DNA from: Deinococcus fonticola
GTDB lineage: Bacteria > Deinococcota > Deinococci > Deinococcales > Deinococcaceae
Assembly: GCF_004634215.1 (NCBI RefSeq)
Contig: NZ_SMMH01000005.1
Location: forward strand, 1-64,000
Direction: 5' to 3'
DNA length: 64,000 bases
Made by a program: the position numbers and the translations under genes. Positions within the stretch are counted from its first letter, which is position 1, and each line of letters starts with the position of its first letter. The notes below the pieces were generated by a model. That model searched no databases, was not told where the DNA came from, and was given only the letters and a program-made list of their open reading frames with translations. Of the stretch, positions 47,054 to 56,577 are shown piece after piece.

Positions 47054-49033
47054 CGGGCGCCCGGCGCTGGCCCGCTGCGCGATGAAGCGTGAGGTGCGCC
47101 GGGCCAGTGCCATGACCGTCAACATGGGGTTGGCGCCGCTGGCCGAGGGAAAGGCGCTGGTGTCCCCGATCCATACGCCCGGCACGCCGTGCAGTTCGCC
47201 GCTGGGGTCGGCCACGCTGGTGCGCGGGTCGCGGCCCAGGCGGGCACTGCCCATCTGGTGGGCGCTGAAAACCGGGTGCCCGCCCTGCCCGATGTTCAGG
47301 GTGCGCCACTCGCCGATGGCGGCTTCCAGGTCTTCGCCGCGCCGCCACGGTTCAGCCCGGTCGGTCAGGGGATAGATGGTGTGCGCCCCCGCCGCCTCCA
47401 GGATACGGGCCACCGTCGCCTGACCCAACCAGTAATTGTCGACATCGACCGGATCGGTGACGCTGTAGGTGATGACCGGCTCGCCGTTTTCACCCAGCGT
47501 GACCTGCCCGGCCCCCCGGTCGCGCGTCAGGTGAATGAGGCTTACGGCGTTCGCCTGCTGCGCCATGCGTTCCTTATGGTCGGCGGCGTTGAACCACGGG
47601 GCCGCCACCGCGTAGAGGCCGGTGGTGTACTGAATGGTTTCCACCAGAAACCCGTACCCGCCCGCGCGGCCCTGAAACTCGTCCATGATGGTGCCCTGCG
47701 TGGCTCCCCACCAGCCCCGCTGATCGTGGTCGAACAGGCCAGCCAGCGCCCCGCATGGGTGCAGGTGCAGGTGCTGCCCCACCGCCGGCCCGCCCAGCCC
47801 CGAGCGCAGCAGCAGGGCGGGGGTCTCCAACGCGCCGCAGGCCACCACCACCTGCGGCGCGTGTACCGTGAAGGACAGCGGGGTGCGGTCGGCAGAAGAC
47901 TCGCCAGCAGCGTGCCCCCCGACCAGAACGCCACTGGCCACGCCTTCCTGGGTCAGGATGCGTTCGGCCTTCACGCCCTCGACAATGACGGCTCCGCGCT
48001 GCTGGGCGTCTTTCAGGTACGTTTTGGCGGTGCTCTGCTTGCTGCCGGTGGCGTCCCCGAACCCGCAGTGCCCGGCGTGCTGCGGGTCGTGCAGGCGCGG
48101 GTCGGCGTTGCGGTAAGCGCGCTTGAAGCTGTACCCGAGGCGCAGCGAACCCTCGATCAGGCGCTGGTGCGTGCCGTTCGATTCGCTGCAGTCGTTGTTC
48201 GCCTGAATCCGCCGCATCACCGCCCGCAGGTCGCCCTCGAATTCCGGGGTGTTCAGCCCGCTCAGGCCGGCCCCCGCCCATTCCTGGCGCACCTCGGCGG
48301 GCGTCGGGACGCAGTTCATCCAGTTGCCCACGGTGCCGCCCCCCACCGCCTGACCGGCGATCAGCGACACGTTGCCGTCGGCGGTGGTGGTGAAGCCGCC
48401 GTGCCAGTAGATGTTGCGGTAGGCCCACAGTTCGGACTGGCCCAGTTCGGCATCCGCAAAGTGGCGGCCCCTGTCCAGCACCACCACCTTCAGGCCCTGC
48501 CCGGCCAGTTCGCCGGCGATGACCCCCCCGCCCGCGCCGGAACCGATCACCACCACGTCCGCGTGCATGTCCTGCCCGGCTTGCGGCACGGTGACGGTCA
48601 AATCCCGCTGGGTCTGTGCGCCCTGGAAGGTCGGGCCGGCGTAGGCGAACTGCTTCCAGGTGGGGTTCAGGCCGTCCTCGCCCACCTGCGCGTAGCCCAG
48701 CATCAGCGTCAATTGACGCAGCGCCTCCAGGCCACGGGCAGCGCGGGGGTCGCGCGACAGCAGGCGTAGGACACCTTCGCGCACTTTCAGGGGCGTGCGC
48801 TCCAGCTTTTGAACGAAGCGCAATTTGTCCAGCAGTTCCAGCAGGCCCGCGCGGTCGCTGGCGGGCAGGTCGGCAATCACGCCCTCGGCGGCGGCCGGCA
48901 CGCCCAGCGTCCGGGCCGAGTGGGCGTAGAACCCGTGCGGATCGTCGCGGCGGTTCAAGGCGGGCAGAAAGGTGTCCATCAGGGCGGCCAGCGTGCGGCG
49001 CTGCGGGTCAGTCAGGGTATCGAGCTGGGTCAA
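47045..49033 (-). CDS. GMC oxidoreductase with fused subunit-3-like N-terminus
   Basis: This 662-residue protein starts with a helical domain ([20 protein letters not shown]) like the small subunit of gluconate/glucose dehydrogenases. A flavin domain follows ([21 protein letters not shown]), with the GMC C-terminal motif HQMGSARLG and [17 protein letters not shown]. It oxidises a sugar or alcohol using FAD. No twin-arginine signal is seen, unlike typical small subunits. The start is TTG with AAGGAG seven bases upstream. A dihaem cytochrome gene lies directly upstream, but a terminator stands between. Confidence 0.87.
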   Translation of the reverse strand: MTQLDTLTDPQRRTLAALMDTFLPALNRRDDPHGFYAHSARTLGVPAAAEGVIADLPASDRAGLLELLDKLRFVQKLERTPLKVREGVLRLLSRDPRAARGLEALRQLTLMLGYAQVGEDGLNPTWKQFAYAGPTFQGAQTQRDLTVTVPQAGQDMHADVVVIGSGAGGGVIAGELAGQGLKVVVLDRGRHFADAELGQSELWAYRNIYWHGGFTTTADGNVSLIAGQAVGGGTVGNWMNCVPTPAEVRQEWAGAGLSGLNTPEFEGDLRAVMRRIQANNDCSESNGTHQRLIEGSLRLGYSFKRAYRNADPRLHDPQHAGHCGFGDATGSKQSTAKTYLKDAQQRGAVIVEGVKAERILTQEGVASGVLVGGHAAGESSADRTPLSFTVHAPQVVVACGALETPALLLRSGLGGPAVGQHLHLHPCGALAGLFDHDQRGWWGATQGTIMDEFQGRAGGYGFLVETIQYTTGLYAVAAPWFNAADHKERMAQQANAVSLIHLTRDRGAGQVTLGENGEPVITYSVTDPVDVDNYWLGQATVARILEAAGAHTIYPLTDRAEPWRRGEDLEAAIGEWRTLNIGQGGHPVFSAHQMGSARLGRDPRTSVADPSGELHGVPGVWIGDTSAFPSASGANPMLTVMALARRTSRFIAQRASAGRPSA

Positions 49034-49169
49034 GGCCGTCTCCTTGTGCGAACAGGGCAAATTTTTTGAATCTGGTACAAAAAATCTAGCGCATTTGCCG
49101 AAAGAAGACGGATGGCCCAGCGTCCACGGGAGGTCACCCGCCGACTGGCCCCCGCGCCTGCCACACAAG

Positions 49170-49205
49170 AAAACCGCCCCCACAGCAGCTTCAGGCAGGG
49201 GGCGG
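49170..49205 (-). terminator. terminator of the dihaem cytochrome gene
   Basis: On the minus strand CCGCCCCC and GGGGGCGG enclose a 16-base loop and are followed by TTTT. Confidence 0.85.
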
Positions 49206-49230
49206 AGCAACCAGCCTAACAGCCTGGGCG

Positions 49231-49992
49231 TCAGCGCATGCTGCTGAGGTAAGCCGCCAGGTCCTTCAGGTCGCCGTCAGAAAGGGGTTTCAGGACAATG
49301 CGCATGGCTTCGGGCGCGACGATGCCGCCAAAACTGGGCGCGTCACGGAATTCGTGCAGGATGTTCAGGCCGTACCCGGGCGAGAGGTTGGTGACGCTGG
49401 CGACCTCGTTGTCGCTGACGCCGCGCCCGTCTGCGCCGTGGCACACCTGGCAGGCCACCACGTTGCGCCCAGCGTCGCCACTCAGGAACAGTTTCTCGCC
49501 CCGGGCGCGGGCGTCCGCGTCGGCCTTCCAGGCCGGGCCGGGTTGCAGCGGCGTGTAGTACGCCGCCAGGTCGGCGATGTCCTGATCGGACAGTCTGGCC
49601 GCCACGCCCTGCATCACCGCGCTGGGCCGCAGTTTCGCCCGGAAGGCCGCCAGTTGCAGGTGCAGGTAGGGCGTGATCTGCCCGGCCAGCCCGGGAACGT
49701 CCGCCTTCGTACTCACGCCGCCCGCCCCGTGGCACTGCTGGCAAGCGCCCTCGTGCAGGGCCTTGCCCCGCGCCGCGTCAGGAGGCCCGAACTTCAACGC
49801 GAGCGGATTGCCACCCGCTGCCGGTGCCGTGGGTGGCGGCGCGGCAGACGGGCTGCCCTGTGCTTGCATGGTGGACGCCTGCATGCTGGAGTGCCCCTGC
49901 ATGGTGGCCGGGCCACTCATATACATGCAGGCACTCAGGAGCAGAGGAAGGGGAAACAGGGCCAGCCACTGGACACGTTGACGGGTGGGCAT
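49231..49992 (-). CDS. dihaem c-type cytochrome lipoprotein
   Basis: The 253-residue protein has a lipoprotein signal (LLLSAC, Cys22), a Ser/Ala/Pro/Met-rich linker and two cytochrome-c domains with CQQCH (84-88) and CQVCH (181-185). It shuttles electrons on the outer face of the membrane, probably to terminal oxidases. The neighbouring GMC dehydrogenase is a natural electron donor, as in sugar dehydrogenase complexes. The start is the Met with GGAGG five bases upstream. Confidence 0.9.
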   Translation of the reverse strand: MPTRQRVQWLALFPLPLLLSACMYMSGPATMQGHSSMQASTMQAQGSPSAAPPPTAPAAGGNPLALKFGPPDAARGKALHEGACQQCHGAGGVSTKADVPGLAGQITPYLHLQLAAFRAKLRPSAVMQGVAARLSDQDIADLAAYYTPLQPGPAWKADADARARGEKLFLSGDAGRNVVACQVCHGADGRGVSDNEVASVTNLSPGYGLNILHEFRDAPSFGGIVAPEAMRIVLKPLSDGDLKDLAAYLSSMR

Positions 49993-50295
49993 ACGAACCT
50001 CCACAGGACGAGAAGGACGGGCACGCAGGTGAGGCGGGACTTCTCTCCCAGCTTAATAGGAAAAGAAGTTACTTTCTGGATCAGGTTCAAGTGGACATTC
50101 GATGCAGCGGCTCCTGAGCCAGGCCCTTCTGTCTCCTTCATCAGCACGGTGTAACAAGCTCCACCACCAAGGTGTACGTCGCCCCCCTTTCAGAAGCTCC
50201 GGAAGGCAAGGAGCTGGATTGGTCGGAGCACGTCACAGCCGGACAGCAGACGAAAAGATGAGGCAGGAGAACTGCCCCATCTTCTTCACTTCGGT
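49993..50295. other. gap between cytochrome gene and thiB
   Basis: About 300 bp with no gene. It holds the thiB terminator near 50253-50281 and a presumed promoter for the cytochrome gene that I could not place. Confidence 0.5.
50253..50281 (-). terminator. terminator of thiB
   Basis: On the minus strand GATGGGGCAG, a short loop and CTGCCTCATC are followed by TTTTC; it lies 15 bases after the thiB stop. Confidence 0.85.
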
Positions 50296-51354
50296 TCAGC
50301 GGGCGCGCAGGACGTGACTTACCCAGGCGTCGACCAGGCGCTGCGGGTTGCTCGTCAGGCCCGGCTTCACCTCGGAGAGTCTGGGTTCGTCGGCGAACTT
50401 GAACACCGGGTCGAGTTTCGTGCCCTTCACCGCTGGGTAAATCCACATGCGGGTGGGAATGTCGGCCTGCACGGCGCTGCCGAGCATGAAATCCACGAAC
50501 TTGCGGGCCAGGGCGGGCTGCCTGGCGCCCCGCAGGATGCCCACGCCTTCCAGTTGCAGCCAGGTGCTGCCGGGCAGGAACAGGTTGGCGGTGGGAGCCT
50601 GCGCCGGCAGTTTCGCGGGGTTGTAGCCGTCGGCGTAGAACACCTCGGCGGCGGGGCTGCTGGCGTAACTCAGGACGATGGGGTACTTGCCGCCGTTTCT
50701 GCTGAAGTCCTTGTAATAGGCGTCACTCCAGCCGCGCGTGACCTTCATGCCGTTCGCCCGCGCCTCGCGCCACCACGACCAGGCGCCAGCCTCTCCGTAG
50801 TGATTGACGGTCGCCAGCAGGAACGCCAGACCGGGACTGCTGGTGGCGGGGCTCTGCACCACCGTCAGTTTCGCGTACTCGGGTTTCTTCAGGTCATCCA
50901 GCGTTTTCGGCAGGGGCAGGCCCGTTTTGGCCAGGGCCGCCCGGTCGTAATTCAGGGCCACGAAGCCGTAATCCACGGTGTTCAGCGCCCCCGCCTCGTC
51001 CAGACGGTAGGCGGCCGGCACTTTGCTCAGGTTCGGAGACTGGTACGCGGTGAGCAGGTTCATCTGCTTCGCCCGGCCCAGCAGGCTGTTGTCCAGCCCG
51101 TACACCACGTCGGCCAGCGGAGCGCGGCGCGTCAGCACCAGGCGGTTCAGGAGTTCCCCGGCATCGCCGCCCTTCACGAAGCGCACCTTCGCGTTGTTCG
51201 CCTTCTCAAACTGCGCCACCAGTTTCTTGTCCACGTCGAAACTGTCGTGGGTGATCACCGTCAGGGTCGTCTGAGCATTCGTCGTCTGGGCATTTGTCGT
51301 CTGGGCACTTGCCACGCCCAGCATCAGCAGGGCCGAAAACAGCAGTTTACGCAT
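50296..51354 (-). CDS. thiB: thiamine ABC transporter substrate-binding protein
   Basis: The 352-residue secreted protein has a signal peptide ending VASA and a ThiB-type periplasmic fold: [53 protein letters not shown], and [11 protein letters not shown]. It would capture thiamine or its phosphates. A TPP riboswitch precedes it, which supports the substrate. Residues after the signal show a triple TTNAQ repeat. No thiP or thiQ gene is in the window. The start overlaps the T-run after a GAGGGGG site. Confidence 0.9.
   Translation of the reverse strand: MRKLLFSALLMLGVASAQTTNAQTTNAQTTLTVITHDSFDVDKKLVAQFEKANNAKVRFVKGGDAGELLNRLVLTRRAPLADVVYGLDNSLLGRAKQMNLLTAYQSPNLSKVPAAYRLDEAGALNTVDYGFVALNYDRAALAKTGLPLPKTLDDLKKPEYAKLTVVQSPATSSPGLAFLLATVNHYGEAGAWSWWREARANGMKVTRGWSDAYYKDFSRNGGKYPIVLSYASSPAAEVFYADGYNPAKLPAQAPTANLFLPGSTWLQLEGVGILRGARQPALARKFVDFMLGSAVQADIPTRMWIYPAVKGTKLDPVFKFADEPRLSEVKPGLTSNPQRLVDAWVSHVLRAR
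51266..51310. repeat. in-frame 15-bp tandem repeat in thiB
   Basis: Three 15-bp units encode repeated TTNAQ right after the signal-peptide cleavage region. Confidence 0.9.
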
Positions 51355-51360
51355 AAAAAA

Positions 51361-51382
51361 TCCCCCTCGCGTCACGAGAGGA
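51361..51382 (-). promoter_or_regulatory. expression platform of the TPP riboswitch
   Basis: CCTCTCG and CGAGGGG pair around a TGA(C/G) loop. The GAGGGGG ribosome-binding site lies in the 3' arm and six T residues precede the ATG. Formation could terminate RNA or hide the ribosome site. Confidence 0.6.
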
Positions 51383-51412
51383 AAGAGGTGTGGGCACTCG
51401 TTTTACAGCCCG

Positions 51413-51497
51413 GTCACGCTCCCTCCGCCGGAATAACCCGGTTCAGGTTCCTTGGGTATGGTCTCAGCCCCCTTGTTGCAGAAGGCACCCCAGGTGA
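51413..51497 (-). ncRNA. TPP (thi-box) riboswitch
   Basis: Read on the minus strand it shows all conserved parts: GGGGTGCC, GGCTGAGA, ACCC, GAACCTGA, CCGGGTTATTCCGGCGGAGGG. A closing stem GTCACC...GGAGCGTGAC pairs the ends. It senses thiamine pyrophosphate and controls thiB about 60 bases downstream. Two helical arms meeting at the CTGAGA and GAACCTGA motifs are the family signature. Confidence 0.95.
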
Positions 51498-51507
51498 CGC
51501 AATGGGA

Positions 51508-51513
51508 AGGATA
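51508..51513 (-). promoter_or_regulatory. -10 box upstream of the TPP riboswitch
   Basis: TATCCT on the minus strand with GGACAC 17 bp upstream. It would start the RNA just before the riboswitch. Confidence 0.4.
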
Positions 51514-51821
51514 CCAGAGGGTGTCAGCGTGTGTCCGGCTGGGCTGACAATTCAGGGGCGGAGGCCAGGACGGTCGTGGCGCAGCCGCTCGCTCCCATCA
51601 GGGCTGGAGGCGACCCGACCAGACCGTCCCGGGCCTTTGACACCGCCAGAATTCGACGGTGCTCAAGCTGGCGGTCAGGGGGAACGTCCTCCCCGGCCCG
51701 TGGCAAGGCCCTGAAGTTCACCTGCGCTGTTCGGCCCAGCAGAACGCTGAATTTAGATAACCCACGTCTGGGCGCGTGAAATCGCTTACCCTGAGCGTAT
51801 GTCGATTTGTAGCTGGGCGAG
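51514..51821. other. gap between thiB riboswitch and MFS gene
   Basis: About 300 bp with only low-quality open frames on both strands and no clear structure. I see no gene. Confidence 0.5.
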
Positions 51822-52991
51822 GTGGTGACGCCCCGCAACCGCGCCACTCCCCTGCTGCTGATCACGGGCGTGCTGCTGGTGGCGCTTAACCTGCGTCCGG
51901 TGATCGCGGCGTTCGAGCCGCTGCTGGCGCAGATTCAGACCGAGCTGGGCGTGAACGCGGCGACGGTCAGTCTGTTGATGTCCGTTCCGCTGCTGTGCTG
52001 GGGCGCCTTCGCGCTGCTGGCCCCGCTGTTCGTGCGTTCGCGCAGTGCCGAGGCGGTCATCCTGGGGTGCCTGGCAGTCATTGGTACCGGCGCCCTGCTG
52101 CGAACCGGGCCGAGTTTCGCGTGGATTCTGGTGGGCACGGTGCTGGTCGGGTCGGGCATTGCAGTGGTGAACGTGCTGCTGCCCAGCCTGCTGCGCCGCG
52201 ATTTTCCGGAACGGCTGGGGCTGATGACGGGCCTGTACACCACGGCGGTGGTGGGCGGGGCGGCCATCGCGTCGGCGGCCTCGGTGCCGCTGCGAAACGC
52301 CTTTCAGGGATCGTGGCGGGCGGCGCTGGGGTTCTGGGTGCTGCTGGCCGTGCTGGGCGCGGCGGCGTGGTGGCCCGCGGTACGCGGTCGCCCGGAGCGG
52401 TCGGGCTTACAAACCGCTGCGGGCGTCAGCATCTGGCACAACCCGGCCACCCTGCCGGTCACGGCGTTCATGGGCGCGCAGAGCATGGTGTTCTTCATCT
52501 GGATGACCTGGTTGCCCCGCCTGCTGGTCGATCAGGGCCTCAGCAGCACCCAGGCCGGGTTGCTGCTATCGGTGGGCAACATCGTGCAGTTGCCGTTCAG
52601 CCTGTACGTGCCGATTCTGGCGTCCAGGTTGCCCAGCGTGCGCCCGCTGGTCGTGGCCCTGAGCGCCTGCGTGGCGGCCGGCTTGCTGGGCCTGCTGCTC
52701 GCGCCGGGTGCTCCCCCGCTGGTGTGGGCCTTGCTGCTGGGCATCGGCTCGGGCAGCGCCTTTCCGCTGGCGCTGTACCTGATCGCGCACCGTGCCAGGA
52801 GCGCCGCCGAAGCCCCCAACCTGTCCGCGGTGGCGCAGGGCTGCGGTTACCTGTTCGCGGCCACGGGCCCCGTGCTGTTCGGCGCGGTTCACGACCTCAC
52901 CCACGGCTGGCACGCCCCCCTGCTGCTGCACCTGGCCCTGACCGCCCTGATGCTGGTCACGGGCCTGTGGGCCAGCCGGGAATTCACCTGA
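51822..52991 (+). CDS. MFS transporter of the CynX/NimT type
   Basis: This 389-residue protein has about twelve hydrophobic helices and the CynX/NimT pattern [21 protein letters not shown] at the start, plus [29 protein letters not shown]. It probably exports or imports a small anion or drug; the substrate is unknown. It begins GTG GTG with only GAGG before it. It stands alone, followed by an Fe-S protein with its own promoter. Confidence 0.88.
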   Translation: MVTPRNRATPLLLITGVLLVALNLRPVIAAFEPLLAQIQTELGVNAATVSLLMSVPLLCWGAFALLAPLFVRSRSAEAVILGCLAVIGTGALLRTGPSFAWILVGTVLVGSGIAVVNVLLPSLLRRDFPERLGLMTGLYTTAVVGGAAIASAASVPLRNAFQGSWRAALGFWVLLAVLGAAAWWPAVRGRPERSGLQTAAGVSIWHNPATLPVTAFMGAQSMVFFIWMTWLPRLLVDQGLSSTQAGLLLSVGNIVQLPFSLYVPILASRLPSVRPLVVALSACVAAGLLGLLLAPGAPPLVWALLLGIGSGSAFPLALYLIAHRARSAAEAPNLSAVAQGCGYLFAATGPVLFGAVHDLTHGWHAPLLLHLALTALMLVTGLWASREFT

Positions 52992-53050
52992 GGTTGATGC
53001 CTCCCCGAGGCCTTCCATTTTGTGTGGCATGACCGGGTTTATATGGGGTT

Positions 53051-53056
53051 TACACT
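53051..53056 (+). promoter_or_regulatory. near-leaderless -10 box of the Fe-S/CDGSH protein gene
   Basis: TACACT lies five bases before the ATG. Confidence 0.4.
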
Positions 53057-53061
53057 ACGGC

Positions 53062-53523
53062 ATGACTGACCCGAAGTCACACTGGGGCAAGGCGTACACG
53101 GACGACGACATCACCGTCTACTACGACGCTGGGCGCTGCATTCACTTTGCCGCGTGTGTGCGTGGTCTGCCGCAAGTGTTCAACCCGAAGGCAAAACCGT
53201 GGATCAGGGCGGACGCTGCGCCAGCCGAGCAGATTGCCGGGGTGGTGCGCCGTTGCCCCACGGGCGCCCTGCATTACGAATTGAAGAACGGCCCCGCCGA
53301 GTCACCCGAACCCACCAGCGTGGAGGCGCGCGAGAACGGCCCGCTGTTCCTGCGGGGTGACCTGACCATTGCCGCACCTGACTCAGCCACGCCCGGCGGT
53401 GAGGTCAAGGACACCCGCGCGGCCCTGTGCCGTTGCGGCGGCAGCAGCAACAAGCCTTTCTGTGATGGCACGCACCGCAACGGCTTCCAGGCCGAAGGCG
53501 GCCAGAAACTCAACACTGCGTGA
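53062..53523 (+). CDS. divergent 4Fe-4S protein with CDGSH-type domain
   Basis: This 153-residue protein has an N-terminal mini-ferredoxin (Cys26, Cys32, Cys65-Pro, CxxxxxC...CP) and a C-terminal CDGSH iron-sulfur motif (CRCGGSSNKPFCDGTH). Such tandem proteins are small electron carriers or sensors. The start is the Met after the -10 box; an earlier in-frame ATG 14 codons upstream would put the -10 inside the gene. The GNAT gene follows with ten bases between. Confidence 0.88.
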   Translation: MTDPKSHWGKAYTDDDITVYYDAGRCIHFAACVRGLPQVFNPKAKPWIRADAAPAEQIAGVVRRCPTGALHYELKNGPAESPEPTSVEARENGPLFLRGDLTIAAPDSATPGGEVKDTRAALCRCGGSSNKPFCDGTHRNGFQAEGGQKLNTA

Positions 53524-53532
53524 GGAGCAAGC

Positions 53533-53835
53533 ATGACTGAACTCAGGAAAAACGACGAGAAAAGCCGTTACGAAATCCTGCAAGGCGGGCAGGTGGTGGG
53601 TTTTGCGGAATTCCGCCCTGTCGGCGACGCGGTCATGCTGCCGCACACCGAAATCGAGCAAGGCCACGAAGGGGAAGGCCTGGGCAGTCAACTGGCGAAA
53701 TTCGCCCTGGATAACGTGAAGACCGAGGGCAAGCGGGTGATTCCCATGTGCCCTTTCATTGCCGGGTACATTCGCAGGCACCCGGAGTACACGGAACTGG
53801 TTCACCCACAGCAACGCGGCGTGTTCAAGCTCTGA
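53533..53835 (+). CDS. GNAT-like N-acetyltransferase, YidJ/COG2388 type
   Basis: The 100-residue protein has the short GNAT core: VVGFAEFRPVGDAVMLPHTEIEQGHEGEGLGSQLAKFAL with the acetyl-CoA loop EGEGLGSQL, then KRVIPMCPFIAGYIRRHPEY. This group is found beside CDGSH/ferredoxin-like genes in many bacteria. The target is unknown. GAGGAGC lies before the ATG. It is likely co-transcribed with the Fe-S gene. Confidence 0.85.
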   Translation: MTELRKNDEKSRYEILQGGQVVGFAEFRPVGDAVMLPHTEIEQGHEGEGLGSQLAKFALDNVKTEGKRVIPMCPFIAGYIRRHPEYTELVHPQQRGVFKL

Positions 53836-53896
53836 AAGCCTGAGCGTCCCGGTTTTCTTTTGTGCTCCTGGCGTTTAGAGCAGTTCTGCGAATTAT

Positions 53897-53925
53897 GCGC
53901 TCTGAGGAAGGACACCCCAGAGCGC
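53897..53925. other. perfect 8-bp inverted repeat between GNAT and Nudix genes
   Basis: GCGCTCTG (53897-53904) and CAGAGCGC (53918-53925) are separated by 13 bases in the 170-bp gap. It has no T tract, so it may be an operator rather than a terminator. Confidence 0.5.
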
Positions 53926-54011
53926 TCCATTCTCGGTTCTGCTCGTCTGAATTGACTCGATTTGCTCGGCCAAAAGCACTGCGTTCTTTTGTCAAATGCT
54001 CTAATAAGCGC

Positions 54012-54446
54012 ATGGCTGTGGATTTAATCGTCTGGGTCATCGTTCAGGATGGGGCAGGTCGCATTCTGCTGGGGCGACGTGAGAGTACGCGCTTTGCCAG
54101 CGGGTGGTGGAACCTGCCGGGCGGCGCGGTGGAAACCCGGGAGAAAGTGGCCGACGCGGCGGCGCGTGAACTGCGCGAGGAGACAGGGCTACATGTGAAC
54201 CCTGCCGATTTGCGGCATATCGGCGTGAACAGGTACGACGTGGAGGGGCTGCACGGCCGCGCCGAGGGGGTGAATTTCTTCTTCCTGGTGCGAGAATGGG
54301 ACGGTGAGCCGCAGCCACTGGAGAACACCTCGGAGCTGGGCTGGTTCGACCCGGAGAACATTCCCGCAGACGCCCTGCCGTGGCTACCGCAAGCCCTGAA
54401 AAACCACCTGCTCGACGCTCAATTCTTCGTCGAGCAGGTGGATTGA
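54012..54446 (+). CDS. Nudix hydrolase
   Basis: The 144-residue protein has the Nudix box GGAVETREKVADAAARELREETG (residues about 38-60), with the REEGLHV-type ending RELREETGLHV. It hydrolyses a nucleoside diphosphate linked to X; the substrate is not predictable. The start is set at the Met near a TCTAAT -10-like box six bases upstream. In-frame sequence upstream is not coding by codon use. Nudix genes are numerous in Deinococcus. Confidence 0.88.
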   Translation: MAVDLIVWVIVQDGAGRILLGRRESTRFASGWWNLPGGAVETREKVADAAARELREETGLHVNPADLRHIGVNRYDVEGLHGRAEGVNFFFLVREWDGEPQPLENTSELGWFDPENIPADALPWLPQALKNHLLDAQFFVEQVD

Positions 54447-54494
54447 TTTCCGGGCGTCATGCCCCAGCTTTTTTCCCCAACGACTCCTTCCCAC

Positions 54495-56480
54495 TCACTT
54501 CAGCAGCGGCACGTAATCGGGCACGAAATTCCCGCCCTGGGCCTCGGTTTTCTCCTCGTCGATGAGGGTGGGCGTGGTGCCGATGCCGTAGGTGAAGTTG
54601 GGGGCGTGGGTGTCCACCGGGCGGTCGGTGATGACCTCGCCAATTTGGTAGGGCGTGCCGTTCTGGTGCGGGTAAGCCGTTTCGGGCGTGCGGAAGTAAC
54701 GCAGGGTGAAGGGCGTCTCGGGAAACACGTCCTTGCCGAAGTCGTAGCGCTGCGTGGCGACCACCTGACGGTAACGGCGTGCGCCTTCCAGTGCGGCCTG
54801 GCGGGTCGGCAGGAACAGTTCGGGGCGAATGGTCTTGCCTTGCAGGTACTCGCCTTTTGCCGTGAACTCGCGCATCAGTCTCTGGCGCAGTTCCTGGGCG
54901 GCCTTGACGCCCTGCGGGTTGTTTTTGCTCACTTCCGTGCGCAGGTCGGGCCAGTCGGCGCTGTACCCGTTGGCCCTGCTAATCTGGCGGTTCAGGTAGG
55001 TCTCGACGCTGGCGGGCATGTCGCCGAACAGAGACGCGCCCACCACGTGATCCAGGAAGTAACGGTACTCGCCCACGTTCTTGCCCCGGTTCAGGGGTTC
55101 GGGGGTGGTCAGGTGCCCCGGCGTCTCCCCCGCCCCGGCAGACGCGCTGGCCTTGTAGCCCAGGTAGTTCATTTCCTGCCAGCCGAGTTTCCCCGTGAAC
55201 TGCCGCGCCATGGCCCAGGTGCTGTCGACGGTGTTCCCGGTACCGGAAGTAAAGACGCTGTTCTGCCCCACATCGCTCTGGCGAACATTTCCGCTGTGGC
55301 AGGCGACACACTGCGTGAGTTCACTGGGCGTCTGGGCGCGCAGGGCACCGCCCTTGTCCTCGATCCAGCCGCCGAGCAACCAGCCTGCGCCGTTCTCGAT
55401 CCAGCCCTGGGTGCGGTTGGCGTACACGGGCGCACTTTCTTCCTTGAGGGCCAGGCCGAACTCGTCGGGGTGCCATTCGCGCTGCTTGTACATCCAGCGG
55501 ATTTCCTTGACACGGTTGGCGCGGGTGCCAGGAAAGCGGCTGATGCTCCGGTCGGTGCCGTCGGCCTGCACGTCCACGTAATGCAGCGGGTGCGCGAACT
55601 CGGTGCCCAGCGGGTACTGCCCGCGCACGATTTCAATACCGGACGCCGCGCCAACATACGTTTTCTCGCCGCTCAGCCTGTCCTGCGCGTTGCGCTGCAC
55701 CAGATCGAGGTTCTTCTCGTAGGTGCTCAGGTCAAATTTTCCAGCGGTGGACTGCATGAACTTCGCGGGCAGGCGCACGTACACGCCTGACACGCTGCCC
55801 GCCAGGGGCGTGAAAATTCCGTACGGCATGAAGTTCAGCGCGCGCCAGCCGGTCACCCAGCCCTGGCCGTCGTTGAACAGGCCGCGTTCCTGCGAGGCCG
55901 AACGCACGAAGCCGTCCGCCTGGGCCGGCAGATCCGCCGGGGCCAGGGCTGGGAAGAGCCGCATGGGGGAGTCCACGCCGGTGTCCCAGTCGGTGGTTCT
56001 GGCCCGCTTATCGAAGGCGGCCTGCCAGTTGTCCTGGCGCACGTAAGCCTGCATGTCCCACTCCTGCGCTTTCACCCCCAGCGAGGCAGCCACGCGCGCC
56101 AGCACTTCGGGCCGCAGGGTGTTCTCCCAGGGATTCACGCTGGAATCGATGACGTGCGGGTAATCGAAGACCCCGAAGGCATACTCGGCCTGCAGGTTCC
56201 CGACGTTAGGGTTTCCGCCCGCCTGTGGGTTGTTGTTCCCCAGGCCTTTTTCCGCCACCCCGTCGGTGTGGCAGTACTGACAGGCGTTCTGCGTGCCGAA
56301 ACTGGTCTCCACGTAACACTGCGCCGGAATATGTGCGTGAGGATTCGGGAAGGTGCCGCGGTGAATATGTTCCCCCCGCAGCGGCATTTTGACCGTGGAC
56401 GTGGCGGTGAGCTGGGCGTGCGCCGCCAGCGGGACGGCCACCGAAACCAGCGCCGCGAAAACAATGAACTTCGTGTGCAT
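54495..56480 (-). CDS. large secreted dihaem cytochrome-like protein
   Basis: This 661-residue protein has a signal peptide (to about residue 23) and two haem c motifs, CQYCH (67-71) and CVACH (391-395), both followed by typical spacing. The rest is not a family I recognise, with many Trp/Tyr/His residues. It is downstream of a PhoX-like lipoprotein gene and separated by 97 bases, so the two are probably linked. The start is the ATG after an in-frame TTG; GAGG is nine bases upstream. Confidence 0.78.
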   Translation of the reverse strand: MHTKFIVFAALVSVAVPLAAHAQLTATSTVKMPLRGEHIHRGTFPNPHAHIPAQCYVETSFGTQNACQYCHTDGVAEKGLGNNNPQAGGNPNVGNLQAEYAFGVFDYPHVIDSSVNPWENTLRPEVLARVAASLGVKAQEWDMQAYVRQDNWQAAFDKRARTTDWDTGVDSPMRLFPALAPADLPAQADGFVRSASQERGLFNDGQGWVTGWRALNFMPYGIFTPLAGSVSGVYVRLPAKFMQSTAGKFDLSTYEKNLDLVQRNAQDRLSGEKTYVGAASGIEIVRGQYPLGTEFAHPLHYVDVQADGTDRSISRFPGTRANRVKEIRWMYKQREWHPDEFGLALKEESAPVYANRTQGWIENGAGWLLGGWIEDKGGALRAQTPSELTQCVACHSGNVRQSDVGQNSVFTSGTGNTVDSTWAMARQFTGKLGWQEMNYLGYKASASAGAGETPGHLTTPEPLNRGKNVGEYRYFLDHVVGASLFGDMPASVETYLNRQISRANGYSADWPDLRTEVSKNNPQGVKAAQELRQRLMREFTAKGEYLQGKTIRPELFLPTRQAALEGARRYRQVVATQRYDFGKDVFPETPFTLRYFRTPETAYPHQNGTPYQIGEVITDRPVDTHAPNFTYGIGTTPTLIDEEKTEAQGGNFVPDYVPLLK

Positions 56481-56577
56481 CAAATAACCTCAAAAAGTGG
56501 GAAAGGGGCAGCAGGGTTGCCCCCACCGCCCCCCCGGACTCCGACCGACTGCGACTGCTGAACGCGGGTGCCGGCCC

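Noticed and set aside
51524..51865. Overlapping small open frames between the TPP riboswitch and the MFS gene
   Set aside because: Low-complexity text on both strands, no ribosome site or leaderless promoter, and no recognisable family.
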